The translations under genes and the position numbers were made by a program. Below, one piece after another: positions 7,534 to 15,940 of a stretch of 64,000 bases of DNA. Each line of letters starts with the position of its first letter. The first letter of the stretch is position 1. The DNA comes from Paradevosia sp036499825 (GTDB taxonomy: Bacteria > Pseudomonadota > Alphaproteobacteria > Rhizobiales > Devosiaceae). The notes beneath the pieces are model-generated. The model worked only from the letters and a program-made list of their open reading frames with translations, did not search any database and had not been told where the DNA came from. The stretch covers positions 186,001-250,000 of the forward strand of contig DASYCZ010000041.1 of the NCBI GenBank assembly GCA_036499825.1, read 5' to 3'.

Positions 7534-9069
7534 CTACCGCAATCGCAATCCGGGATCGTTCATCATTTCGAGAAGGGTCGAATAGACCAGATCGATATCG
7601 CCGCCTCTCTCGCGCGGATTGATGAGGTCGTGAGGCAGGTGGCTCGAAAAGGACAGGGTTTTCACCGTGACGGCGGTGCCATGGCCCTGCCAGGAAGTGA
7701 TGACCTGTTCGGTCAGCGCATTACTCACCGAGATATCGGCGGCGTTGAGCAACACGCCGATGTTTTTGGCTGCCGGCGGCGTGGTGCGGGCGCTGGCGTC
7801 GACCAGGCTACCCAGCAGCATGATTTCCGCCAGCGCATGCGTAGCCGGCAGCGCGAAGGCGTAGTCCACCGGTTGTGGGGCGACATTCTCGAGCGGGTTC
7901 CACCACAGCACGAAATTGGGCAGCATCAGGGTCAGGTTGGTGACGGCATGATTGGCCCAGGGCGGCGCCACATAGGGGCCGAAAAAGGGCGAGACGGCAA
8001 TGGCGTTGTCCACATCGCCCCGATACTGGGCGGCCCATGACGCTATGGTGCCGCCAGCGGAAAGACCGATCACCACCACCTCATCGCCGAGGCCCTGAGC
8101 CATGTCGATGGAGCTGTTTCCGAGATCGATGAGATGTTCCGCCGTGAGGTCTTTCAGCGACATTGTAGTGGGGTCTGCTTCGCCGTGCCCGAACATGCGG
8201 GGAAGATAGACATTGTACCCCAGCGCGAAGAGCCGCGCGGCCAGCTCATCGCCTTGTGCCGGGCAGCTCGTGAAACCATGAAAATAGATCACCACGCGGG
8301 TAACCTTGCTGCCATGGGTCAGGAGGGTCGAGTGGCATCGGTCGTGAAGCGGGAGTTTGGCCTCTTGGGCTTGCACGACCTCGAAGGCGGCGATGGCCTC
8401 CGGATAGGTTTGGGCGGGGGTGCCGGCGGTCTGGTGAAGGGCGATATCGGCCGTATCGAGTGGCAGCAGCGATAACCAGATGAACGATCCGACGAGGAAA
8501 GCCACGAGGGCCACCGCGAGGCCCCCGGTTACTTTCAACAGAGTGCCGGGCGGACGGCTTGGCGGTTGTCGTGAGAGGGCCGAGCGTCCCGGCGCGAGGC
8601 CGCTGAGGGCCCAGCCTGCCAGCATACCGACCGCGGCCAGGATGAGCGTGGCGGCAAATCCCGTCGTCATCAGCGTCAGGCCGGTGACGAGCAGGATATT
8701 GTCGAAGCGCTCGCTGAGCGCAGGAAGGTCTGCGCTATCGCCCCAGTTGCGGTGAACGATGTCGGCCAGTGTCAGAACGACGGGATAGGAAAAGAAGGCA
8801 GTCAGGATGCCCGTTATGGCACCGCGCCCGGCTGAAAACCGTCGTGGCCCAAACATGAGCAGAAATGCAAAGAGGCACGCCATGAGGAAGACGCCGGCAA
8901 ACAGCGTCAGCCATGTGGTGCGCCCGTCCGTATTGCCGAGATCGGCACTGATTTTCAGTCCGACAAGCGGTGCGGCGAGCATGGCGGCTAGGCCGAAAAT
9001 GCCGCCTGTGGCGACATTCCACCAAAGCTGTCGCGCTTGAGGGGCGAGGGTAGCGTTTCCGTCTGCCAT
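7534..9069 (-). CDS. Alpha/beta hydrolase with N-terminal multi-helix membrane domain
   Basis: A 511-residue protein. The first half has about five hydrophobic helices (about residues 10-200). The second half is an alpha/beta hydrolase: oxyanion strand VVIYFHGFTSCPAQ, nucleophile elbow GLSAGG, and a late SSHLPHDLI that probably supplies the histidine. The ATG at 9069 is chosen; the open frame extends to a TTG at 9114 inside the preceding gene. The catalytic half is clearly paralogous to the product of the next upstream gene (both have DEVVVIGLSAGGT and LPHDLI). Third gene of a hydrolase operon; probably a membrane-anchored esterase or lipase of unknown substrate. Confidence 0.8.
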   Translation of the reverse strand: MADGNATLAPQARQLWWNVATGGIFGLAAMLAAPLVGLKISADLGNTDGRTTWLTLFAGVFLMACLFAFLLMFGPRRFSAGRGAITGILTAFFSYPVVLTLADIVHRNWGDSADLPALSERFDNILLVTGLTLMTTGFAATLILAAVGMLAGWALSGLAPGRSALSRQPPSRPPGTLLKVTGGLAVALVAFLVGSFIWLSLLPLDTADIALHQTAGTPAQTYPEAIAAFEVVQAQEAKLPLHDRCHSTLLTHGSKVTRVVIYFHGFTSCPAQGDELAARLFALGYNVYLPRMFGHGEADPTTMSLKDLTAEHLIDLGNSSIDMAQGLGDEVVVIGLSAGGTIASWAAQYRGDVDNAIAVSPFFGPYVAPPWANHAVTNLTLMLPNFVLWWNPLENVAPQPVDYAFALPATHALAEIMLLGSLVDASARTTPPAAKNIGVLLNAADISVSNALTEQVITSWQGHGTAVTVKTLSFSSHLPHDLINPRERGGDIDLVYSTLLEMMNDPGLRLR

Positions 9070-9091
9070 CACATGCGACTTCTCTCCGTGT

Positions 9092-10114
9092 TCAGGGATC
9101 GGCTTGATTTCCAATCATGCCGATAAGGATTGGATAGACGAAGGCGACATCGGCATCGGCCTGCCGGGGGTCGATCAGATCGTGCGGGAGGCCATGCTCC
9201 AGGGGCAGGGTCTTGAGTGTTACGTCCCGTCCCTGGCTCCGCCAGGCCGCGATGACGCTCTCGTTGCGTGCGTTGCTGACCGTAAAATCGGCAGCGTTCA
9301 GCAACATGCCAAGGCGCTGAGCCGCCGGTGGGGCGTAGCGTGCCTCGGCCTGGACGAGGCCACCCAGCCGCAGGACTTCGCCCAGCGCGTGCGTCGCATA
9401 ACGCGGATAGGCATAGTCCATCTCGGTGTCGCCCATGGGATTGGACGGATCCCACCAGACCATCATGTTGGGTAGCACGAGCAGCAGATTGGCGGCGGCG
9501 CGATCGGCCCAGGACGGGAGGAAGTGAAGGCCGAGAAATGGCGCGACCGGGATGGCGTTGCCGACATCGGCGCGTGATTGCGCCAGCCAGGTGGCCACCG
9601 TCCCGCCTGCCGACAGGCCGATGACGACGACCTCGTCGCCCAGTCCCTGCGCCATATCCACCGAGGTCTGGGCATTGTTCACCAGGTCTTCGGCGGTCAT
9701 GTCCACCAGTGCCAATGTCAGCGGGTCGGCCTCCCCGTGCCCGGGCAGCCGTGGAATGTAGACGTTGTAGCCAAGATCGAAGAGTTGGGACGCAAGCTCA
9801 TCGGCCTGTGCGGGGCAGTTGGTGAGGCCGTGGAAGAAGACCACCACAAGCGCGGTTTTTCGGCCATGGGTCAGCAATGTGGAATGGCAGCGCGGGTGCA
9901 GCGGCAACGTTGCTTCCCGGGCGGCGATGGTCCGGAATGTCGCGATAGCCTCATCATAGCTGCCGGCCGGGTGATCCGGGGGGATGGCGATGGGCCGAAG
10001 CGGTGTCAGGGAAAGCCATGCGAAGCCGCCCACCAGCACCACCACGATGGCGGCCACCAGCATGGCGATAGCCTTGCAAAACCTGAGGAGCAATCGGCCA
10101 GGGGAGGTCGTCAT
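9092..10114 (-). CDS. Membrane-anchored alpha/beta hydrolase
   Basis: A 340-residue protein with one N-terminal transmembrane helix (about residues 15-35) followed by an alpha/beta hydrolase domain. The HG-oxyanion motif is in VVVFFHGLTNCPAQ, the nucleophile in VIGLSAGGT, and the likely catalytic histidine in EHGLPHDLIDP. The start is the ATG at 10114, which overlaps the stop codon of the upstream hydrolase gene as ATGA, indicating translational coupling. It is a short paralogue of the downstream 7534-9069 protein without the multi-helix domain. Likely periplasmic-facing or membrane-surface esterase; substrate unknown. Confidence 0.8.
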   Translation of the reverse strand: MTTSPGRLLLRFCKAIAMLVAAIVVVLVGGFAWLSLTPLRPIAIPPDHPAGSYDEAIATFRTIAAREATLPLHPRCHSTLLTHGRKTALVVVFFHGLTNCPAQADELASQLFDLGYNVYIPRLPGHGEADPLTLALVDMTAEDLVNNAQTSVDMAQGLGDEVVVIGLSAGGTVATWLAQSRADVGNAIPVAPFLGLHFLPSWADRAAANLLLVLPNMMVWWDPSNPMGDTEMDYAYPRYATHALGEVLRLGGLVQAEARYAPPAAQRLGMLLNAADFTVSNARNESVIAAWRSQGRDVTLKTLPLEHGLPHDLIDPRQADADVAFVYPILIGMIGNQADP

Positions 10115-11745
10115 GGTTTTTCCGCCAATGCGGCTTTCAGCGTCGCAATCCCGGCGGCGTTCCAGCCGGGCGGCTCCACGAGGGCTTGCCAGGCATCGAT
10201 ATATTCGGCTGCCGCGTAAAGGTGGCCATGCCCTGTGGGAGCGGTCTGTCCCAATGCCATGTCCATACCCAGTTGCAGGAAGGTCACGATGGGGTACCAG
10301 GTGAGGGCGGGCGACACGTCGGAGCCACGCTCGCCGCTCAGCCAGTCCGGGCGCTGGTAGAGCGAGGACCAACTGAAGAAGACGATCGGGTCGCTCGCGT
10401 GCTGGAGAAAGGCGATGCGGATCGGGCCCCAGGGAATATCGGGGATGGCGAGGTTACCTCCCTGGTTGGTGAAGCGAATGGCGGTGGCGTTCCCGAAATG
10501 CGGGAGCCATTCGGGCGATCCGGGCTGCCGGTTGGCGGTAGCCCAGCGCCAGATCTGGCTGGTAAAGGGCGGGCCGACCCATAGCGCGCCCTGGAAGGGA
10601 TCGGCCAAGACGTCGAAAACCTGCGTCGAGGCTTGCGAGGCATGGGCGCCCAGGCTCAGGCCGTTGAGGTAGAGGCGTGGGCGTCTATCATGGGGCAGGG
10701 CGGTCCAATAGTCATAGACGGCATTGAAGAGAGCCTGCGCCGCCTCGGTGCCGTAATCGGGCTCGACCACCAAAGACAATGGGCTGGTCAGATAGGAATA
10801 TTGCAGCGCAACGCTCGCCACGTCGCCGGCCTGCAGATATTCGAGCGTGTCTATTCCGGGCGGATCGACCCACCCGGTGCCGACGGGCGTGATCACCACC
10901 AGTACCGACCGATCGAACGCCCCGATGCGCTTCATCTCCTCCAGCGCCAGTTGCGCCCTCGCTTCGGTGGTGGGGGCGGATCTGAGGCCCACATAAGTGC
11001 GCAACGGCTCCATCGCGGGTCGATGGATAACGGCTTCGATAGCCTCCTTCGTTGGACCGGATTCCACATAGATCCTCCCGTCACGTCCGATCGTTTCCCA
11101 TGGCACCAGCGAGGCGGCGCTGCCCGAATGCGTCGGGTTGACGGGCGCCTCGCCAAATTGACCGGCCAACCCGTCGAGCCGCTCGAAGAACGCGTCTGCT
11201 GTGTGCAGGGCACTGCGCAGCAGCAGGCCGTCGACCAGGGTGGCTGTGACGATGCCGACCAGGAAGAGGCTCGCCACGAAGGCAACCCTTGGCGGCACGA
11301 TACGCACGAGCTGCCGTGAACTGAAGCGCACTCCATGGGTCAGGATGGTGCCGATGAGAATGAGGACAATGGCGGGCCCCAGCGCAACGAGGAGAACCCA
11401 GAGTGGATGGCCCGCCTCGACCGGCTCGGCGCCCATCACCCTAAGAACCGAGTTCTGCCAGGCCGAGGTCTGGTACAGCGCGTTGGCGGCGGTGACGACG
11501 CACAGTGCCGCAAGCGCAATCTTCAGCCAGTAGCTCAGGCGGCCTTTCGGCAATTTGAGCTCCATGAAGTTCCAGAGCCATTCGAGGAAGACGCCGATGG
11601 CGTAGCCGACCGCGAAGGTGCAGCCGGACAGTATGCCCTGGATCAGGAAGTTGCGCGGGAGCAGCGACGGGGTCAGCGACAGCGCAAACAGCAGGATGCC
11701 CAGCAGCAGACCGGGCAGCGAGAAGCTGTCGCGTATGACCCGCAT
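10111..11745 (-). CDS. Alpha/beta-hydrolase family protein (Abhydrolase_9 type) with membrane domain
   Basis: A 544-residue protein. The N-terminal part has about five hydrophobic helices, opening with LPGLLLGILLFALSLTPSLL, as in the Abhydrolase_9 N-terminal membrane domain. The C-terminal part has the family's RIYVESGPTKEA region, VVITPVGTGWVDP, and the nucleophile motif LNGLSLGAHAS. The ATG at 11745 has GGAAGG just upstream; the longer frame begins with a TTG at 11814. It heads a three-gene operon of membrane-linked hydrolases (this gene, 9092-10114, 7534-9069). Members of this family are poorly characterised; a role in lipid or polyester metabolism is only a guess. Confidence 0.82.
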   Translation of the reverse strand: MRVIRDSFSLPGLLLGILLFALSLTPSLLPRNFLIQGILSGCTFAVGYAIGVFLEWLWNFMELKLPKGRLSYWLKIALAALCVVTAANALYQTSAWQNSVLRVMGAEPVEAGHPLWVLLVALGPAIVLILIGTILTHGVRFSSRQLVRIVPPRVAFVASLFLVGIVTATLVDGLLLRSALHTADAFFERLDGLAGQFGEAPVNPTHSGSAASLVPWETIGRDGRIYVESGPTKEAIEAVIHRPAMEPLRTYVGLRSAPTTEARAQLALEEMKRIGAFDRSVLVVITPVGTGWVDPPGIDTLEYLQAGDVASVALQYSYLTSPLSLVVEPDYGTEAAQALFNAVYDYWTALPHDRRPRLYLNGLSLGAHASQASTQVFDVLADPFQGALWVGPPFTSQIWRWATANRQPGSPEWLPHFGNATAIRFTNQGGNLAIPDIPWGPIRIAFLQHASDPIVFFSWSSLYQRPDWLSGERGSDVSPALTWYPIVTFLQLGMDMALGQTAPTGHGHLYAAAEYIDAWQALVEPPGWNAAGIATLKAALAEKP

Positions 11746-11831
11746 CACCTTCCCGACAGCCTGCACGCTTGCCTCCGCTTGTTGGTAGCTGACGTAAGCC
11801 CGTGCCGGAGGCAAGCTGTCCGCCGATGCGG

Positions 11832-12431
11832 CTAGCGCACGATCAGCGACGAGATGTTCTGCTGCAGCATGCGGTTGAGCACCGGCACGTCGCTGCGGAA
11901 GCTTGAGCAGTTGCGGAAGTTACGTTCGGTACAGACCTCTACCCGGATCGAGCGGCCTTGTATGGCGATCGAGGAAATGCGGTTGTTCCAGCTCGCCAGA
12001 TTAGCGCGGCGTTCGCCTGGCAGTGCGCAGAAACTGCTGCCGCGAAAATTGACGTTGGAATAGAAACAGGCTCGATTTGCCGGCGTTCCGACACCGGGAC
12101 GGCCACCGCCGATATTGATGTTGAGATTGATATTGGGGCCGGATGGGCGCCCGATGGGGCCGGCGCCGCCTTCGCGCAGCAGGGAACTCGAAATCCAGCC
12201 GCGGTTGCCTCGAAATTGCACCAGGCACCAGTTGCCCGTGCAGCGCACGATATTGACGCTTTCACCGGATCGCAGCACCTGCGCTACGGCATAGTTGGTG
12301 CCCGGACCCTGCCGCATGTTGACATTGGACGTCGTCACCGCGCTGCGGGTTTGGGCAAAGGCGGGTGCTGCCCCCACGCACATGACGAACAAGACGAAGA
12401 GAAGAGACTGAACAACTGCGCGAATTTTCAT
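11832..12431 (-). CDS. Secreted SH3-domain plus beta/gamma-crystallin-like protein
   Basis: A 199-residue exported protein. A signal peptide (to about residue 26, APAFAQ) precedes an SH3b domain (VNMRQGPGTNYAVAQVL, IVRCTGNWCLVQF, GWISSSLL), a Gly/Asn linker (NINLNINIGGGRPG), and a C-terminal beta/gamma-crystallin-like domain (ACFYSNVNFRGSSFC, then the second repeat VEVCTERNFRNCSSF). The start at 12431 has GGAGGA upstream; the frame further 5' overlaps the HdeD gene and is not used. It may bind cell-wall material or calcium. It lies 49 bases after hdeD and could be in the same transcript. Confidence 0.8.
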   Translation of the reverse strand: MKIRAVVQSLLFVLFVMCVGAAPAFAQTRSAVTTSNVNMRQGPGTNYAVAQVLRSGESVNIVRCTGNWCLVQFRGNRGWISSSLLREGGAGPIGRPSGPNINLNINIGGGRPGVGTPANRACFYSNVNFRGSSFCALPGERRANLASWNNRISSIAIQGRSIRVEVCTERNFRNCSSFRSDVPVLNRMLQQNISSLIVR

Positions 12432-12480
12432 GACGTCCTCCATATTCCGGGGCGCTGGCGCACAGCGCCCCATGATCTCG

Positions 12481-13041
12481 CTATCTGGGTGCCGTCCGTT
12501 GCCGCCAGACGCGTACGAACAGGCTGCACGCATAGACGATCATCAGGACGGCCACGATGCTTACGAGCGTGGTCGCGCCGCTCAGTGGCATCAGGATCAG
12601 CGCCAGGCCAAACAGCGCATAGGCGCCACCGCTGACCAGCGCCGGCCATATCTGGCTGCCAGGCTGAGGTTTGGGCACGACCAATCCGAGTATTTCGATG
12701 AGGCCAACGCCGGTCGCCTGCAATCCGACGAAGTAGCGGAGAAAATTCAGCGACAATATCTCGGTCAACCAGGGGCTGAGCAATACGGCGAGGCCCGCGA
12801 GGATGGCAAAGACACCCCTGATCACGCCGATCCAGAACGCCGTATCGCGCGGTCCGTCGAACCTGAGGGCCGCAATGTTGAGAATACCGTCGATCAGCAG
12901 CACACCGCCGCCGACAAAGACCAGGAACCGCAACGCCCCGGTCGGATCGGCCAGGGCGAAAAGGCCTGCGATGATCATGATGACGCCGCGGAGGGCGGTG
13001 AGTGCCGTGGAACGGCGCGCCGATTGTGCCAGGCTTGCCAT
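12481..13041 (-). CDS. HdeD family acid-resistance membrane protein (DUF308)
   Basis: A 186-residue inner-membrane protein with six predicted helices and duplicated DUF308 units (ALTALRGVIMIIAGLFALADP; a second at FWIGVIRGVFAILAGLAVLL). HdeD proteins in enteric bacteria contribute to acid resistance at high cell density. The start ATG at 13041 is one base after the nhaC stop codon, with AGGGA upstream inside that gene, so the two are translationally linked. Together with NhaC, arginine deiminase and ArcD upstream it forms a plausible pH-homeostasis operon. Confidence 0.85.
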   Translation of the reverse strand: MASLAQSARRSTALTALRGVIMIIAGLFALADPTGALRFLVFVGGGVLLIDGILNIAALRFDGPRDTAFWIGVIRGVFAILAGLAVLLSPWLTEILSLNFLRYFVGLQATGVGLIEILGLVVPKPQPGSQIWPALVSGGAYALFGLALILMPLSGATTLVSIVAVLMIVYACSLFVRVWRQRTAPR

Positions 13042-13042
13042 G

Positions 13043-14554
13043 TTATCCCTCGCTGCTGACTGGTAGGACGGGATGGTCGGTCTCGGGGGCGGGTGCCAAT
13101 CGCTCGATCCTGAAGCCGGTGAACCCATAGATCACGGTCAGGATCGGGCTCATGATATTGAAAATGCAGAACGGCAGGTAAAGCAGGGTCGGCACGCCCA
13201 GCACGGCCGCCATATAGGCGCCGCAGGAGTTCCACGGCACGAGCGGCGAGGTGACGGTGCCCGCATCTGCCACCGCCCTCGAAAGATTGACGCTGGCGAG
13301 GCCCCGTTTCTGGAATTCGACCCGGAACAGACGCGACGGCAGCACCAGCGCAACATATTGATCGCCGGCAATGATGTTGAGGCCGATGGCGGTGGCGGCG
13401 ACGGTGAAGACCAGCTTGCCGGTGGTCCGGGCGCGCAGCAGCACCGGCGTCACCAGCTTGGACAAGAGGCCGAATTCGTCGAGCAGCGTGCCGAACACCA
13501 GCGCGCCCAGGATCAGCCAGATGGTCAGCAGCATGCTCTCCATGCCGCCCCGCGACAGCAGACCATCCACCACCGGCACGCCGGAATTGGCCTGATAGCC
13601 AGTGGCCAGAGCCTGCCAGATGCCCTTGATGAAAGCGGCGGGGGCGGCAAGCGTGGGGTCGGCGACGAAGCGAAGCACCGCCTCGGGCTGCAGGAGGGGC
13701 GCCAGCACGCCAGCGAACAGGGCGGCTCCCATGATGGCCAGCGAGGGCGGCACTTTCAGCAAGGACAGGACGACCAGCAGCAGGAGCGGCAGCAGGTTGA
13801 GCGGGGTGATCCAGAACAGCGTATCGAGCGAGCTGAGTTCGGAAGCGATGATGTTTTCGCCGACGCCGCTACTGCCGTCCAGGAAGCCGATCAGGGTGAA
13901 GGCGATGATGGCGATGATGAAGGCCGGCACCGACGTCCAGACCTGCGCCCGCAGATGCGCATAGACATCGCTCCCCGTCAGTTGCGCGGCAAGAATCGTG
14001 GTTTCCGAAAGCGGAGACAGTTTGTCGCCCAGATAGGAGCCTGAGACGACCGCGCCGGCCGCGATGGCCGGCGACAGCCCGATCAGCGTGGCCAGCCCCA
14101 CAAGGCCAACCCCGATGGTGCCTGCTGTGGTCCAGGAACTGCCGATGCCCAGCGAAATGGCGCCGCAGATCACCGCCGTGGCCAGATAGAACCAGTTGGC
14201 GCTGATCATCTGGATGCCATAATAGACCATCGTCGGAATGGTGCCCGACATGTTCCAGGTGCCGATGAGCGCGCCCACGGCGAAGAGAATGAAGATGGCG
14301 CCGACCACGGAAGAGACGCCCTTGCGCCCGGCCTCGGCGATCGCCTCCCATTTGTGGCCGTTCTTGAGCAGGATGCCGGCTGTCGCCATGGCCGACAGGA
14401 TCAATGAGACCTGTAGCGGCCCCGCAGCGGCATCGAGACCGAACAGCGCCACCGCCCCGGTGATCATGCCGGCCAGCAGCACCAGCGGCGCGATTGCGTC
14501 GAAATAGGAAGGTTCACGTATCTGGCGGACCGTGGCCGGCTCCTCGGACATCAT
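13043..14554 (-). CDS. nhaC: NhaC family Na+/H+ antiporter
   Basis: A 503-residue polytopic membrane protein with 11-12 hydrophobic helices. NhaC signature regions are visible: the LIGTWNMSGTIPTMVYYG helix, SLGIGSSWTTAGTIG, SGSYLGDKLSPLSETT and, near the end, SPLVPWNSCGAYM. It exchanges sodium and protons across the inner membrane, controlling cytoplasmic pH; some NhaC homologues instead exchange organic acids or amino acids, so the ion is inferred from family. A RIME-like repeat separates it from the upstream arcA. HdeD follows immediately. Confidence 0.88.
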   Translation of the reverse strand: MMSEEPATVRQIREPSYFDAIAPLVLLAGMITGAVALFGLDAAAGPLQVSLILSAMATAGILLKNGHKWEAIAEAGRKGVSSVVGAIFILFAVGALIGTWNMSGTIPTMVYYGIQMISANWFYLATAVICGAISLGIGSSWTTAGTIGVGLVGLATLIGLSPAIAAGAVVSGSYLGDKLSPLSETTILAAQLTGSDVYAHLRAQVWTSVPAFIIAIIAFTLIGFLDGSSGVGENIIASELSSLDTLFWITPLNLLPLLLLVVLSLLKVPPSLAIMGAALFAGVLAPLLQPEAVLRFVADPTLAAPAAFIKGIWQALATGYQANSGVPVVDGLLSRGGMESMLLTIWLILGALVFGTLLDEFGLLSKLVTPVLLRARTTGKLVFTVAATAIGLNIIAGDQYVALVLPSRLFRVEFQKRGLASVNLSRAVADAGTVTSPLVPWNSCGAYMAAVLGVPTLLYLPFCIFNIMSPILTVIYGFTGFRIERLAPAPETDHPVLPVSSEG

Positions 14555-14586
14555 AGGCCTCCAGCCCGGTTGCGGGCTGCGTCAGG

Positions 14587-14688
14587 TAGAGCGTTTTCAG
14601 GAAAAGTGGATGCCACTTTTTCGGTTCGAAAACGCGATCAAACAAAAACTTGGAGCGCTCGTTTTGATGCAATCAAACGAGCGCTCTA
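14587..14688. repeat. RIME-like intergenic palindromic repeat, copy A
   Basis: A 102-base element with two hairpins: GCGTTTTC pairing with GAAAACGC around an inner AGTGG/CCACT stem, then GAGCGCTCGTTTTGAT pairing with ATCAAACGAGCGCTC. It begins TAGAGCG and ends CGCTCTA. A second, closely similar copy is at 24928-25033. The arcA stop codon (complement of CTA at 14686-14688) is the last three bases of the element. It resembles the small palindromic intergenic elements known in Rhizobiales. Confidence 0.85.
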
Positions 14689-15927
14689 GAAGTCGACGGC
14701 GTCGCGAATGATCGGGCAGGTCATGCAATGACCGCCACCGCGTCCGCGCCCGAGCTCGGCGCCCACGATCGTCACCACCTCGATGCCCTGCTGGCGCAGC
14801 AGGGTGTTGGTGTAGGTGTTGCGGTCATAGGCAAAGACGACGCCGGGCGAGGCGCAGACCAGGTTGGCGCCGCTATCCCATTGGGTGCGTTCGCGCACAT
14901 AGGCGTTGCCGCCGGTTTCGACGACGCGCATCTTCTTGAGGCCCAGCGCGTCGCGCACCGTATCGACGAAGCTGCCCTGGTCCTTGTGGAGTTCCACGCC
15001 GCCCTTGCCATCAGGGCGATAGGAGAAGGCCTCGATGCCGTTGACGATATCGGGATAGAGCAGCACGCAATCGCGATCGGCGAAGGTGAATACGGTGTCG
15101 AGGTGCATCGCGGCTCGCAGCTTGGGCATGGCCGCGACGATCACCCTTTCGGCTGCGCCTTTCTCGAACAGGGCGGCGGCCACCTGGCTGATCGCCTGCC
15201 GCGACGTGCGCTCGCTCATGCCCACGAGCACGTTACCCTTGCCGATGGGCATGACGTCGCCGCCTTCGAAGGTGGCGAGGCCCCAATCCTTCGTGGGGTC
15301 GCCCCACCAGACATTGACCTTGCCGGCGAAATCCGGATGGAATTTGTAGATGGCGGTGGCGAGGATCGTCTCCTCGTGACGCGCCGGCCAGTAAAGGGCG
15401 TTGAGCGTCACGCCGCCGTAGATCCAGCACGTGGTGTCGCGCGTATAGAGCGTGTTGGGCAGCGGGGGCAACAGATACTCGCTGACGCCGGCGGCATCAC
15501 GGATGAGCATGAGCTGCTCGCCACCAATGGCTTCAGGAAATTCGTGGGTCGAGAGGCCTCCGATCAGCGTCTCAGCCAGGTCACGGTCACTGAGCCCGTC
15601 GAGATAGCTCAGGATCTCGTCGACGAGACCGAGGCCGACCTGGTTTGGCACGACCTGGCGTTCGAGGATCCATTTCTTGGCCTCGGGGATGACCACCGTC
15701 TGGGTCAGCAGATTGTGCATCTCCACCACGTCGACGCCGCGATCGCGCATCTTGGTGATGAAATCGAAGTGGTCGCGCTTGGCGTTTTCGACCCACAGGA
15801 CATCGTCGAACAGCAGGTCGTCGCAGTTGGACGGGGTCAGTCGCTGATGGGCGCGCCCGGGCGCGCAGACCAGCACCTTGCGCAACTGCCCAACTTCCGA
15901 ATGCACCCCGAACTCGGCGGTTGCCAT
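14686..15927 (-). CDS. arcA: Arginine deiminase
   Basis: A 413-residue cytosolic enzyme converting arginine to citrulline and ammonia. Family motifs are intact: N-terminal FGVHSEVGQLRKVLVC, the substrate-binding LPNTLYTRDT, the FEGGD motif, the MHLDTVFTF histidine region, and the C-terminal catalytic cysteine in GGGHCMTCP. The length is normal. It lies 13 bases after the exchanger gene. No ornithine carbamoyltransferase (arcB) or carbamate kinase (arcC) is in the window, so only the first, ammonia-producing step of the deiminase pathway is locally encoded, which fits acid protection rather than ATP production. Its stop codon is inside the repeat element. Confidence 0.95.
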   Translation of the reverse strand: MATAEFGVHSEVGQLRKVLVCAPGRAHQRLTPSNCDDLLFDDVLWVENAKRDHFDFITKMRDRGVDVVEMHNLLTQTVVIPEAKKWILERQVVPNQVGLGLVDEILSYLDGLSDRDLAETLIGGLSTHEFPEAIGGEQLMLIRDAAGVSEYLLPPLPNTLYTRDTTCWIYGGVTLNALYWPARHEETILATAIYKFHPDFAGKVNVWWGDPTKDWGLATFEGGDVMPIGKGNVLVGMSERTSRQAISQVAAALFEKGAAERVIVAAMPKLRAAMHLDTVFTFADRDCVLLYPDIVNGIEAFSYRPDGKGGVELHKDQGSFVDTVRDALGLKKMRVVETGGNAYVRERTQWDSGANLVCASPGVVFAYDRNTYTNTLLRQQGIEVVTIVGAELGRGRGGGHCMTCPIIRDAVDF

Positions 15928-15940
15928 GATCTTTCTCCCC

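Noticed and set aside
14660..14678. FNR-like TTGAT/ATCAA sequence next to the arc genes
   Set aside because: Spacing is three rather than four bases, it is part of the repeat element, and it lies after arcA rather than before arcD.
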